From: Desulfosediminicola ganghwensis
Lineage (GTDB): Bacteria; Desulfobacterota; Desulfobulbia; Desulfobulbales; Desulfocapsaceae
DNA: 64,000 nt
Reading direction: 5' to 3'
NCBI RefSeq assembly: GCF_005116675.2
Contig: NZ_CP050699.1
Coordinates: 5,589,001 to 5,653,000, forward strand
Below the pieces are notes generated by a model. The model did not search any database, was not told the DNA's origin, and was given only the letters and a program-made list of their open reading frames with translations. Shown piece by piece: positions 1 to 9,558 of the stretch. The stretch's first letter is position 1. Each line of letters starts with the position of its first letter. A program made the position numbers and the translations under genes.

Positions 1-723
1 CACACCAACATCACGGTTGGAGTCAACCCCTGCGTCGCTGACCGTTGCAATTATTTTTCCGGCAATAGAGAGCAGTTCTGTTTCATGCAGTAATAACGCC
101 TTACCCGGACTCCCTTCGGCGAGCCTGGCCAGGAGCATGGCCTGCTCTTTATCCATGACTGGCGCCAGTTGCCGCAGAAGCTCTGCACACTGTTCCGCCG
201 GCAAACCGAAAAACGGAATCACCTGACAACGGGAGGAAATGGTGGTCAGTACCTCCTGGGATGCCTCTGCGGTCAATATGAGCAGATTACCAGCCGGAGG
301 TTCCTCGAGGGTTTTCAAGAGGCTGTTGGCTGCCTCCTGGCGCATGGTGTGAACATCCTCCAGCAGCACCACTCTCAGATCAGATTCATATGGCGCATAA
401 CCGAGGGTGCGACACATCTCCCGGATCTGATCAATTTTAATGGTGCCTTTTTCGGGTCGTATCACCATATAATCAGGATGATTATCCGAAAGGAACTTTT
501 TACAGGAACTGCAGACGCCACAGGCTGACCCGGGAGTTTCACCACGACAGTTCAAGGTCGCCGCCAAACCACGGGCGAAGAGCTTTTTGCCAACACCATC
601 CGGCCCTTTAAAGACATAGGCGTGAGGCATTCTGCCGGAGCGCATGGTTCTCTCCACCAGAGACTTTGCCTTATCCTGGCCGATGAGCTCCATATGGCTG
701 AGTATGGTAGTAGGCTGATCCAT
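1..723 (-). CDS. holB: DNA polymerase III delta' subunit, partial
   Basis: This is the clamp-loader subunit that helps load the sliding clamp during replication. The minus-strand translation starts MDQPTTILSHMELIGQD and shows the P-loop-like GPDGVGKK, a zinc-type Cys cluster (CRGETPGSACGVCSSC) and the RuvB/DnaX-like LLKTLEEPP segment followed by the sensor stretch SSRCQVIPF. These are the hallmarks of HolB. About 240 N-terminal residues are present; the C-terminus runs off the left edge. An alternative start is the Met at 693 (MELIGQD), and no strong Shine-Dalgarno distinguishes the two. The next gene downstream in the transcription direction is outside the window. Confidence 0.9.
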   Translation of the reverse strand, partial: MDQPTTILSHMELIGQDKAKSLVERTMRSGRMPHAYVFKGPDGVGKKLFARGLAATLNCRGETPGSACGVCSSCKKFLSDNHPDYMVIRPEKGTIKIDQIREMCRTLGYAPYESDLRVVLLEDVHTMRQEAANSLLKTLEEPPAGNLLILTAEASQEVLTTISSRCQVIPFFGLPAEQCAELLRQLAPVMDKEQAMLLARLAEGSPGKALLLHETELLSIAGKIIATVSDAGVDSNRDVGV

Positions 724-776
724 GGCTTCGTAGCGTTACAGGGCGAAGTCGGTCTGCTCTGTCAGAAAGTATATTG

Positions 777-1808
777 TTAGAAAAGAGACTGCTGTTTCTG
801 GCGGGCTATCAGCTGGGCTGGCTGCTCTACCGCCAACGCTTCCTCTTTTTGCAGGGCGTTGAGGTACAGATACCGTTCCAGAGAGCGCTGATAATCACTC
901 CAGCTGAGCTCCGTACTGTTCAATTTTCGTCGTAACTGCTCCAGCACGTTCATCTTCGAGTCCATCTCATCGATGTGATTGAGCAACATCGCCTCGACGG
1001 TCATCGGTACCACCGGGGAGCCAAACTCCTGCTTGCCGTGATGACTCAGGATCAGGTGCTGCAACTGTTCCAGCAGGTCTTCGGGAAAATCACGGATACC
1101 GGCAGCGACATTGCTGACCATCTCACTGCCCATGACCAGATGCCCTTTGAGCCGCCCACTATCTGTGTAATCAATGATACCGTTTTCCATGCGCAACTCA
1201 TTCACCTTACCCAGATCATGCAACAGGGCACCGGCGATCAGCAGCGACCTGTTCACTCCCGGATAATGGGAAGAAAGCATGTCAGCGAGCTTGGCCATAG
1301 AGAGGGCGTGCTCCAGCAACCCGCCCACATATGCGTGGTGGATTCCTTTGGCAGCCGGCGCCTCTTGAAACATGGTCCAGGTTACTTGATCTTTCTTAAA
1401 AAAATGGCTGAGCAGCTTCTTGATAAACGGGTCATTGACGCTGCGGACCAGAGCTTGCAGCTCAGCGGCCATTTCTATGCGATCATGGGGCGTCGAGGGT
1501 AAGAAATCGGAGAGATCAACCTCACTGACAGGTACCGGCTGGATCTCATCCACCTTCAGCTGCAACTTGTCCCGGTAGGACTGCACCTGACCACGGACCC
1601 GGACACAATTTCCCGGCTTGCAGATATCGTGCAGCTGCTCGGCGTTATCCCAGACAGGCCCGCCAAGCTCACCGCTCTTATCCATCACTGTCAGTATCAG
1701 GTAGGGCTTACCTGCCCGCGTTTCCGAAAGCCTGGCGGACTTGACCAGAAAGCGGTCATCTACTCTGGCTCCCTCCTGCAACTCCTCTATAAACATTCGT
1801 TTCGACAT
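777..1808 (-). CDS. 3'-5' exoribonuclease YhaM family (OB fold plus HD domain)
   Basis: The 343-residue protein has an N-terminal OB-fold (about residues 15-95, GARVDDRFLVKSARLSETRAG) and a C-terminal HD phosphohydrolase domain with HHAYVGGLLEHALS and ALLHDLGKV near residues 158-200. This order is that of the YhaM/CBF1 3'-5' exonucleases acting on RNA or single-stranded DNA. It lies between ychF and holB on the same strand with short gaps, suggesting a housekeeping operon. The length matches the family. The exact substrate cannot be read from sequence. Confidence 0.87.
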   Translation of the reverse strand: MSKRMFIEELQEGARVDDRFLVKSARLSETRAGKPYLILTVMDKSGELGGPVWDNAEQLHDICKPGNCVRVRGQVQSYRDKLQLKVDEIQPVPVSEVDLSDFLPSTPHDRIEMAAELQALVRSVNDPFIKKLLSHFFKKDQVTWTMFQEAPAAKGIHHAYVGGLLEHALSMAKLADMLSSHYPGVNRSLLIAGALLHDLGKVNELRMENGIIDYTDSGRLKGHLVMGSEMVSNVAAGIRDFPEDLLEQLQHLILSHHGKQEFGSPVVPMTVEAMLLNHIDEMDSKMNVLEQLRRKLNSTELSWSDYQRSLERYLYLNALQKEEALAVEQPAQLIARQKQQSLF

Positions 1809-1825
1809 AGAGCTGGCCGTAATTA

Positions 1826-2923
1826 TCAGACATTAAATCGAAAGTGCATGCAGTCGCCATCGGCCACTACATATTCCTTCCCTTCAACCCTCATAAGTCC
1901 TTTTCCCTTGGCTCCGTTTTCACCATTGCAGGTGACATAATCATCGTAGGCAATCACCTCTGCCCGAATGAAGCCATGCTCAAAATCCGTATGGATTTTT
2001 CCAGCAGCCTGGGGAGCCTTGGAACCGACCGGGATCGTCCAGGCGCGAGTCTCTTTTTCACCTACGGTGAAAAAGGTCTGCAGACCAAGCAGCTGATAAC
2101 CGGCGGTGATCAACCTGTTCAGACCAGGCTCTTCCATACCGAGGTCATTCAGGAACTCCTGCTGTTCGTCTACTTCAAGCTGACTCAGTTCCTGCTCGAT
2201 GGAACCGGCAATCATTACCAGGAGAGCACCCTCATCTTCAGCAGTAGCCCTGAGCTGGTCAACGTACTGGTTGCCGTCTATCACTTCTTCTTCAGTAACA
2301 TTGGCAACGTAGAGTACAGGCTTGGCTGTAAGCAATGAAAGCTCTTTCACCACGCCCTCTTCCAGTTCACTCTGAATGTCGATCTTACGAGCCGGCTGAC
2401 CGGAGTCGAGCAGATTCTGCAATCTCTCTAAAAAGACAGCCTGGGCCTTGTAGGTTTTATCACCGGATTTGGCCATGGACTGCGCCTTTTGCAGTCGCTT
2501 CTCAACGCTGTCCAGATCTGCCATGATCAACTCCATGGTGATCACTTCCCGATCACGATTCGGATCGATGGAGCCCTCAACATGGACGATATTGTCATCT
2601 TCGAAACAGCGGATTACATGAACAATTGCTTCAACCTGGCGAATATGGCCAAGAAACTGGTTGCCCAGCCCCTCACCTTTGCTTGCACCTTTTACCAGAC
2701 CAGCGATATCAACAAACTCCATCTGGGTGTTGATTTTTTTTCTGGTTTTGGCAATATCCGCCAGTACGTCAAGACGCGCATCAGGCACCGGCACTACACC
2801 GACGTTTGGCTCAATTGTACAAAACGGGTAATTTTCAGCATCTATCCCAGCGGCAGTCAAAGCATTAAAAATAGTGGACTTGCCAACATTCGGCAAGCCA
2901 ACGATACCACAACGAAAACCCAT
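1826..2923 (-). CDS. ychF: Redox-regulated ATPase YchF (Obg-like)
   Basis: The 365-residue protein begins MGFRCGIVGLPNVGKSTIFNAL, a G1 P-loop of the Obg/TRAFAC family, followed by the switch region DIAGLVKGASKGEGLGNQFL and a C-terminal TGS domain (FFTVGEKETRAWTI). YchF is a universally conserved ribosome-associated NTPase that prefers ATP. Full family length, no odd features. It is first in a likely minus-strand unit ychF-yhaM; about 250 bp separate it from the divergent mtaD. Confidence 0.95.
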   Translation of the reverse strand: MGFRCGIVGLPNVGKSTIFNALTAAGIDAENYPFCTIEPNVGVVPVPDARLDVLADIAKTRKKINTQMEFVDIAGLVKGASKGEGLGNQFLGHIRQVEAIVHVIRCFEDDNIVHVEGSIDPNRDREVITMELIMADLDSVEKRLQKAQSMAKSGDKTYKAQAVFLERLQNLLDSGQPARKIDIQSELEEGVVKELSLLTAKPVLYVANVTEEEVIDGNQYVDQLRATAEDEGALLVMIAGSIEQELSQLEVDEQQEFLNDLGMEEPGLNRLITAGYQLLGLQTFFTVGEKETRAWTIPVGSKAPQAAGKIHTDFEHGFIRAEVIAYDDYVTCNGENGAKGKGLMRVEGKEYVVADGDCMHFRFNV

Positions 2924-3174
2924 TACAACGACTCCTTTCCTTCAATCACAGCAAGCTACAACACGCCTGTGTGCGCTCTTTCACGATATATGCATTACAG
3001 CAGAATACAGCTGACGACATTACTCTATGCCATGTCAGCCATTATAAGACGGCATCCTTTTTTACGCAGATGCAATCTGCAAAACAGAGTATCATACACG
3101 GAATTCGAGGAAAATACCCTCTTTTTCACTTTGAGGTTTCCAAAACCGACTGAATCCCATTCACCACAACGACC

Positions 3175-4467
3175 ATGCAAACACTTTTCACCAATTGCAC
3201 ACTCTACACCGGGCCCGGCGCAACACTTGAGCCTGATTCGTATCTGCTTACTGATACCAGCTACATAGCCGATATCGGGCCAATGACCAAGGTAACCATC
3301 CCTCCGAGAGCCAGGGTGATCAACTGCAAAGGCCGCATGGTAATGCCCGGCCTGATAAATAGCCATAACCATGCTGCCATGACCCTTTTTCGTGGTCTCG
3401 CCGATGACCTGGAACTTTCCGAGTGGCTGCATAAACATATTTTCCCGGCTGAAAAGGCCCACGTGAACCGGGAAATGGTCTACTGGTGTTCACGCCTCGC
3501 CATCGCAGAAATGATACTTTCAGGAACCACCTGTGTTGCCGACGCCTACTTTTTTTCCGGTGACTCCGCCCGCGCCCTGCGCGACTGCGGCATGCGCGCC
3601 GTGGTCGGGCACGGCATTGTCGATTTTCCAGCACCCAGTGTGCCGGACCCGAAAAAGAATATAGACACTGTTGCCGACTTTATCGAAGAGTGGCTTGATA
3701 AGGACGAGTTGATAACCCCTGCCGTATTCGCCCACGCCCCCTACACCTGCTCCCCCAGGACGCTGGTAAAGGCCAAGGAACTTGCAGAAGATCGAGGCGT
3801 TCGCTTTTTCACCCATATCGCCGAAAGCCCAAAAGAGATGGAGATGATTATCGAACCCCAGGCGAACACCCCGCTAAGCCATCTTGCCGCACTCGATATC
3901 CTGGACCCCGATTCGACACTTATTCACGCCATCTGGCTCTCAGACAGTGACATTAAAATACTTGCTTCAACGGAAACGAAGATTGTCTGTTGCCCACAAT
4001 CCAACCTGAAACTTGCCTCAGGTATAGCCCGGGTCCCGGAAATGCTTGCAGCAGGTATACCAGTCGGCCTTGGCACTGACGGTTGCGCCTCAAACAATGG
4101 ACTTGATATGTTTCGCGAGATGGATATTTTCGCCAAGCTCTACAAGGCCAGATACCTGGATGCCACAGTTATCCCGGCAGCCACCGCTCTTGCCAGTGCC
4201 ACTTCCATCAACGCCGAGACCCTCGGCCTGCCCAAAATCGGCAGACTGGCTAAAGGTAATTACGCCGATCTCATAGTGATCGACACCAACTCACCTCACC
4301 TCACCCCAATGTACAACGCAGACCTGCTCGTCTACAGCGCAAGGGGTAGCGATGTGCACTCGACCATGATCCACGGCCGCATGGTTATGGAAAACAGGGA
4401 GATTCTCTCGTTCGACCTTACCGAGACCATGGCAAGGGTTCGGGAACTGGCTGGTACTATTTCATAA
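3175..4467 (+). CDS. mtaD: 5-methylthioadenosine/S-adenosylhomocysteine deaminase family amidohydrolase
   Basis: The 430-residue cytoplasmic amidohydrolase carries the metal motif NSHNHAAMTLFRGLADDL (about residues 61-78), HAPYTCSPR, HIAES and the catalytic GTDGCASNNGLDMF. These are typical of the MtaD/TrzN/SsnA group that deaminates methylthioadenosine or S-adenosylhomocysteine in purine and methionine salvage. Other amidohydrolases of the group (chlorohydrolases, guanine deaminase-like) share the fold, so substrate is inferred. It stands alone on the plus strand, divergent from ychF. Confidence 0.88.
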   Translation: MQTLFTNCTLYTGPGATLEPDSYLLTDTSYIADIGPMTKVTIPPRARVINCKGRMVMPGLINSHNHAAMTLFRGLADDLELSEWLHKHIFPAEKAHVNREMVYWCSRLAIAEMILSGTTCVADAYFFSGDSARALRDCGMRAVVGHGIVDFPAPSVPDPKKNIDTVADFIEEWLDKDELITPAVFAHAPYTCSPRTLVKAKELAEDRGVRFFTHIAESPKEMEMIIEPQANTPLSHLAALDILDPDSTLIHAIWLSDSDIKILASTETKIVCCPQSNLKLASGIARVPEMLAAGIPVGLGTDGCASNNGLDMFREMDIFAKLYKARYLDATVIPAATALASATSINAETLGLPKIGRLAKGNYADLIVIDTNSPHLTPMYNADLLVYSARGSDVHSTMIHGRMVMENREILSFDLTETMARVRELAGTIS

Positions 4468-4474
4468 GGTGCAT

Positions 4475-4504
4475 GGCTCCAGGCTATAGCCTCGCCCCGG
4501 AGCC
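4475..4504 (+). terminator. Possible terminator hairpin after mtaD
   Basis: The arms GGCTCC (4475-4480) and GGAGCC (4499-4504) pair just downstream of the mtaD stop, with a small inner palindrome AGGCTATAGCCT in the loop. The following TTGTTG is a poor U tract, so this is a weak call. Confidence 0.35.
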
Positions 4505-4989
4505 TTGTTGTATTAGCTTACTGTCACCGGCCTGCTCACACTCTCCATGACACCGTTGATACTCTCAAAATGTACGTTGTGGTGTTCGAAATTGATAAAG
4601 ACCCGCCTTATTGATAACTTCAAGCTGACCAATCAACTCATCGCCCACCAGGCTTTTGTGGACAATCTCAATTGTCCAGCCATTTTGGGGTAAGGAGTCT
4701 GCTCAGAAAAACGGCCTTCAGAATTTCGAGGATGGAAAAAACTACCACTTTTGATTATCTTCCTAAGAATCCACTAGCCCAAAAGGAATCGTTGAACTCA
4801 TTCAGATTACCAGCTTGCCGGTGCCGATCGTTCCTGTTAACATCTTTGGAAGTTGCTGAGTCGTAGGATCAAAAGTTATACCTGCTCTCAGCAACCACCT
4901 GTTTCCAACAGAAACACCAGCTAGGAACAGAGATCGCACATCACAAACCCATACGCCTTCCCATAGACATATTTCATAAAGGAAACATA
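4505..4989. other. Gene-free stretch between mtaD and the SDR gene
   Basis: About 490 bp without a convincing gene. On the minus strand around 4517-4690 there are short protein-like runs in two neighbouring frames (for example IVHKSLVGDELIGQLEV and, one frame over, HHNVHFESINGVMESVS). They may be the frameshifted remnant of a small lost gene; I could not identify a family. Confidence 0.3.
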
Positions 4990-5691
4990 ATGACCAGACA
5001 CGTTGCTCTGATAACAGCCGCCGGCAGTGGCATGGGGGCAGAAATAGCCCGTAATCTCTCGCAAAACGGCTATATAGTAGGCATCCTCTCATCCTCTGGT
5101 AGAGGCGAAAAACTCGCGAAGGAACTCGGTGGCTTTGGTGTTACCGGTTCCAACCTCAACCAGGATGATCTGCAGAAACTCGTCGATCTGGCCATGGAGA
5201 GGCACGGCAGAATAGATGCACTCGTAAACAGTGCCGGTCACGGGCCAAAAGGTGATATCCTTGAGTTAAGCGATGACGACTGGCACCGCGGCATGGATGT
5301 CTATTTTCTCAACGTCGTTCGAATGTGCAGGCTCATTACCCCTATCTTCGAAAAGCAGGGACAGGGAGCTATTGTCAACATCTCCACATTTGCAACCTTT
5401 GAACCGGAATCAGCCTTCCCCACCTCGGGAGCATTTCGGGCCAGCCTTGCCGCATTTACCAAACTTTATGCTGACAAATACGCTGCCGCAAACATCAGGA
5501 TAAACAACATACTGCCAGGATTTATCAACAGCCTGCCAGAAAAAGAACACTTCAAATCCCGTATCCCCATGCGACGTTACGGGACTGTGCAAGAAATCGC
5601 TGCAACAGCAGCTTTTCTACTTTCCGACGGGGCAAATTATATCACCGGACAAAACCTGAGAGTGGACGGAGGCATTACCCGTTCTGTATAA
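4990..5691 (+). CDS. SDR-family protein lacking the Tyr/Lys catalytic pair
   Basis: The 233-residue short-chain dehydrogenase/reductase-like protein has a Rossmann nucleotide motif TAAGSGMGAEIA (about residues 9-20), the NSAG motif at 80-83 and a catalytic-type Ser132 (NIST). The YxxxK active site is absent: the aligned stretch reads TSGAFRASLAAFTK, giving Ser146 and Arg150 in place of Tyr and Lys. The C-terminal YITGQNLRVDGG is standard for classical SDRs. It is followed after one base by the EamA transporter gene, so the two are probably co-transcribed. Enzyme activity is doubtful or altered; substrate unknown. Confidence 0.8.
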   Translation: MTRHVALITAAGSGMGAEIARNLSQNGYIVGILSSSGRGEKLAKELGGFGVTGSNLNQDDLQKLVDLAMERHGRIDALVNSAGHGPKGDILELSDDDWHRGMDVYFLNVVRMCRLITPIFEKQGQGAIVNISTFATFEPESAFPTSGAFRASLAAFTKLYADKYAAANIRINNILPGFINSLPEKEHFKSRIPMRRYGTVQEIAATAAFLLSDGANYITGQNLRVDGGITRSV

Positions 5692-5692
5692 A

Positions 5693-6838
5693 ATGAACAG
5701 GCAGCAAAAAAGACCAGCCAAAAGCAGGCCATCCAGGCTAAAACAAAAAACGCATTTTCCCTTTGTCCCCCTTAGTCTTGGCCTGGCTTCTGCCCTGCTG
5801 TTTGGCCTTGCCACCCCTGCCAGCAAAATTCTCCTGGGTGAATTAAACATTTTCCTGTTGGCGGGGCTGCTCTACCTTGGAGCAGCCCTGGGAGTTATCC
5901 CCATATTCATCTTCGAATCACGCCGCCCCGGCACACTCGGAAAAAACAGACACTCGGTTTTTCCACCTAAAGCTCTCTCAGCCCCCCAGACCAGATACAT
6001 TTCCGCAGCAATCGTTTGTGGCGGTTTTCTCGGACCGCTGCTGCTATTACAGGGCCTGAAAGCCGCCCAGGCCTCGTCCGTTGCCATCTGGCTGAACCTC
6101 GAACTGGTTGCCACCGCAATCCTCGGGGTACTGTTCTTCAGGGACCACCTCGGACGCAACGGTTGGACGGGTGTGCTCCTTGCGACAGCAGCCGGAGTGA
6201 TCATAACGTTTTCAGAGGGTACTTCCGGCCTCACTGCCGCACTGCTTGTTACACTTGCCTGCATCTGCTGGGGATTCGACAATCACTGCACTGCTCTCAT
6301 CGACAGTTTTTCCGCAGCAGGCATTACTCTCCTCAAGGGCATATTCGCTGGCAGTTTCAGCACCTTGATCGGCATTATCAACTCCCCTGTTCTGCCCGAC
6401 CCTCTCCTGGTATTGAAAGCGTTGCTGCTGGGTGTAATCTGTTACGGCTTGAGCATTGTTTTATATGTAAGCTGCGCCCAACAAAGCGGTGCCACACGGG
6501 CGCAAATCCTTTTTTCCAGCAGCCCTTTTTTTGGTGTTGCCCTGGCTGTACTCCTTCTTGGTGAAGAGTTTTCGCCCGCCCACCTGGCTGCCCTTTGCTG
6601 CCTTGCCGGAGCCATCTACTTTTCACAAAAAACGAAGCATTATCATTTGCACAGCCACGAACCGCTCAGCCACACCCACCTGCACCGCCACAACGACGAC
6701 CACCACAACCACGACCACACCGGCAGCAACCAGCCTAAAGAAGACGGATTTCACTCACACCACCACGACCATCGGCCAATCTGCCACAGCCATCCGCACT
6801 ATCCAGACCTACACCACCGCCACCAACATGATAATTGA
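5693..6838 (+). CDS. EamA/DMT-family transporter with a His-rich C-terminal tail
   Basis: The 381-residue protein has about ten hydrophobic segments (roughly residues 25-305) in the two-repeat pattern of EamA drug/metabolite transporters. The last 65 residues are a cytoplasmic or periplasmic tail packed with His (for example HNDDHHNHDHTG and HSHHHDHRP). Such tails are seen on metal exporters and chaperones, so transport or sensing of Ni, Co or Zn is an inference. Its start lies one base after the SDR stop, indicating an operon. The first about 20 residues are basic. Confidence 0.85.
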   Translation: MNRQQKRPAKSRPSRLKQKTHFPFVPLSLGLASALLFGLATPASKILLGELNIFLLAGLLYLGAALGVIPIFIFESRRPGTLGKNRHSVFPPKALSAPQTRYISAAIVCGGFLGPLLLLQGLKAAQASSVAIWLNLELVATAILGVLFFRDHLGRNGWTGVLLATAAGVIITFSEGTSGLTAALLVTLACICWGFDNHCTALIDSFSAAGITLLKGIFAGSFSTLIGIINSPVLPDPLLVLKALLLGVICYGLSIVLYVSCAQQSGATRAQILFSSSPFFGVALAVLLLGEEFSPAHLAALCCLAGAIYFSQKTKHYHLHSHEPLSHTHLHRHNDDHHNHDHTGSNQPKEDGFHSHHHDHRPICHSHPHYPDLHHRHQHDN

Positions 6839-6962
6839 TTTTCCACGGAAACGAACTTGACCTGATATGCACATTAGCAGTACGTTCAACAGTCCACCTG
6901 TAAAAAGATCCGTTTAACAGCAACAAACGCTACAATAACTACCTACCTAAACCAGAAACACC

Positions 6963-8471
6963 ATGCGCAAGATCATCCGCCAGATACTCACATCCCGGGT
7001 CTATGAGGCCGCGGTCGAAACCTCACTTGACCCCGCACCAGCCCTTTCTGCAAAATACAACAACACCATACTGTTGAAACGTGAAGACCAGCAGCCGGTA
7101 TTTTCCTTTAAGCTTCGAGGGGCGTACAACAAAATTGCCAATTTGAGCGAGAATGAACTCTCCCGGGGAGTAATCGCCGCTTCAGCCGGCAACCATGCCC
7201 AGGGTGTTGCTTTCTCTGCCAGAAAGCTCGGCATCAAAGCGATGATCGTTATGCCGGTAACAACACCTGAGATCAAGATCGAAGCCGTTAAACGATTTGG
7301 CGCCGAGGTGGTACTCCATGGCAATAGTTATTCCGAAGCAGCAGAACGGGCCACCCAGCTTATTGAAGAGACCGGCATGACCTTTGTTCACCCATTCGAC
7401 GACGAGCTGGTAATCGCCGGCCAGGGAACAGTGGCAGATGAGATCTTAAGACAAAATCCCGGCAGGCTGGATGCTGTCTTTGTGCCAGTCGGAGGTGGCG
7501 GCCTCATTGCCGGCATAGCGGCCTATATTAAAATGCTGCGGCCTGAGGTAAAAGTTATCGGAGTGGAGCCGGAAGACAGTGACGGTATGGCCTGCTCCCT
7601 TGAAGCAGGTAAATTAGTCAGCCTCCCCTCTGTTGGGATCTTTGCCGACGGCGTCGCCGTGAAACAGGTTGGCCGTAAAACCTATAACTTGTGTAAAGAG
7701 TTTGTCGATGACATCGTCCGGGTCAACACAGACGAGATTTGCGGGGGAATCAAGGCAATTTACCAATCCACCAGATCCATTGTCGAACCGGCCGGTGCCT
7801 TGGGCATAACCGGACTTCTGAAGTATATTCGTAACAGCGGCTGCCAGGGGGAAACCCTGGTCGCCATCAATTCAGGCGCAAACATGAATTTCGAACGGCT
7901 GCGATACGTGGCCGAGCGCACCCTGGTTGGTGATAGCCAGGAGGCACTCTTCGCTGTGACCATTCCCGAAGAACCCGGCAGCCTGAAGAAGTTCTGTCAT
8001 GATCTGGTCGGCGAAAGGAACATCACCGAATTCAACTACAGGCTATCAGACCGTTCCAAGGCTCATATCTTCGTCGGAATTTCCATTACCGACAGTGACG
8101 AAAGAGAACAATTCAGCAATGAACTGACTGCGGCAGGCTATATCAACATCGATCTGACCGACAACGAACTTGCCAAGACCCACATACGCTACATGGTCGG
8201 CGGTAGATCCGAAGAGGTGAAAGATGAACGACTGTTCCGCTTCTGGTTCCCTGAAACCCCGGGAGCACTGGTTCGATTCCTCGATGCCACCAAGGGCAGA
8301 CGCAACATCTCGCTTTTTCATTATCGCATGCAGGGAGGGGATTTCGGCAGGGTTCTGATCGGCCTGGAATCAGCAAACGGAGATGACAGAGAGCTCATAA
8401 GACGGCTTGATGAACTGGGCTACACCTACTTTGAAGAGACGGATAACCCGGCATACTCACTCTTTTTGTAG
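6963..8471 (+). CDS. ilvA: Threonine ammonia-lyase, biosynthetic
   Basis: This PLP enzyme turns threonine into 2-oxobutanoate, the first step of isoleucine synthesis. Of 502 residues, the catalytic domain (about 1-320) shows the PLP lysine motif SFKLRGAYNKI, ASAGNHAQGVA and the glycine loop PVGGGGLIAGIA. The C-terminal 170 residues hold two ACT-like regulatory domains (EEPGSLKKFCHDLVG and ETPGALVRFLDATKG), the arrangement of the allosteric biosynthetic form, inhibited by isoleucine in known relatives. It appears to be a single-gene unit. Confidence 0.94.
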   Translation: MRKIIRQILTSRVYEAAVETSLDPAPALSAKYNNTILLKREDQQPVFSFKLRGAYNKIANLSENELSRGVIAASAGNHAQGVAFSARKLGIKAMIVMPVTTPEIKIEAVKRFGAEVVLHGNSYSEAAERATQLIEETGMTFVHPFDDELVIAGQGTVADEILRQNPGRLDAVFVPVGGGGLIAGIAAYIKMLRPEVKVIGVEPEDSDGMACSLEAGKLVSLPSVGIFADGVAVKQVGRKTYNLCKEFVDDIVRVNTDEICGGIKAIYQSTRSIVEPAGALGITGLLKYIRNSGCQGETLVAINSGANMNFERLRYVAERTLVGDSQEALFAVTIPEEPGSLKKFCHDLVGERNITEFNYRLSDRSKAHIFVGISITDSDEREQFSNELTAAGYINIDLTDNELAKTHIRYMVGGRSEEVKDERLFRFWFPETPGALVRFLDATKGRRNISLFHYRMQGGDFGRVLIGLESANGDDRELIRRLDELGYTYFEETDNPAYSLFL

Positions 8472-8575
8472 AGTATGCCTTACTTGCCCCACAAATAGAA
8501 AGGGATTACCCGTAATGATTAGCTGTTTATCAATTCACTGACAATCTTTTTCTTCTATATATTCAGGACTTAACC

Positions 8576-9085
8576 ATGGACGTATTCGACGCGATCAACA
8601 CCAGGCGAAGTATTCGCAGTTATACAGACCAACCTGTTTCAGATGAAATGGTACAGGATATTATCAAAGCAGGCATGCTCGCACCTTCCGCCGGTAATCA
8701 ACGCCCCTGGCATTTCATTGTTATCCGGGACCAGGAGTTACTTGCCAAAGTCCCGGATTTTCAATCCTATGCCAAAATGGTAACCAAGGCGCCGGTCTCC
8801 ATTCTGGTCTGCGGTGATCCTGAAGGAAAAAAATGGCCCGACTTCTGGCCGCAGGACTGCAGCGCAGCTCTCCAGAACATGCTGCTTGCCGCCCGCGGGC
8901 TTGGCCTGGGTACGGTCTGGGCAGGAATTTATCCTCTGGAAGAGCGTATCGTCGCCACCCGGAATCTGTTTGGCATTCCCGAAAACGTCATCCCTTTCGC
9001 CATAATGCCGATCGGTTGGCCGAAAGATGAGTTCACCGCCAAAGACAGATTCGAGCCGGAACTGATCCATCACGATCGCTGGTAA
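8576..9085 (+). CDS. Nitroreductase-family protein
   Basis: The 169-residue FMN-binding nitroreductase fold protein begins MDVFDAINTRRSIRSYTDQPV, with the phosphate-binding RRSIR and the APSAGNQRPWHFIV motif. The C-terminal GLGTVWAGIYPLEE and PIGWPKDE match the short group of NAD(P)H-dependent flavin reductases. Substrate cannot be deduced. It stands alone on the plus strand. Confidence 0.88.
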   Translation: MDVFDAINTRRSIRSYTDQPVSDEMVQDIIKAGMLAPSAGNQRPWHFIVIRDQELLAKVPDFQSYAKMVTKAPVSILVCGDPEGKKWPDFWPQDCSAALQNMLLAARGLGLGTVWAGIYPLEERIVATRNLFGIPENVIPFAIMPIGWPKDEFTAKDRFEPELIHHDRW

Positions 9086-9545
9086 GCTGCCCTTATTTCC
9101 TGCAGCCGAAAAGCAACCAGACGATAGAACCTGAAACTGCGACTGGCTTAACGCATCTGAAGCAGCAGCCCGCAACAGTATCCGGATGCTGCTTCAGGCC
9201 AATCACATCCTGCCCATTCGTTCAGCGCATCACCTTCGTCCCCTCACATCCAGTGTGATTATCTTGATATCCTAAAGACCATCCGGTATTACCTTGAACC
9301 TCTTCACCGCATAGTTACAATTGAAATACCATAGTCCTACCGGGGCCCCGGGGCATTTCTACCCAGGGGACAGTGCCGTTACTATCAAGTACCCCCCGCC
9401 CTGATTCTGGCATACCCCTAAAGCTGTCACGATTATTTACCTGCTTCACACCCCGCTATTCACCGATCTTTGTCGGATTTTTTTTGCGCTTTTGCTTTTG
9501 CTTTAACCCGGCCAGGGCCGAAGCTGCTTTAAAATACGCTGCTCA
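9086..9545. other. Gene-free stretch before the DUF1254 remnant
   Basis: About 460 bp with no supportable gene, hairpin or repeat that I could see. It ends in the AGGAGG ribosome-binding site at 9549-9554 that serves the decayed reading frame starting at 9559. Confidence 0.5.
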
Positions 9546-9558
9546 GCGAGGAGGATGT

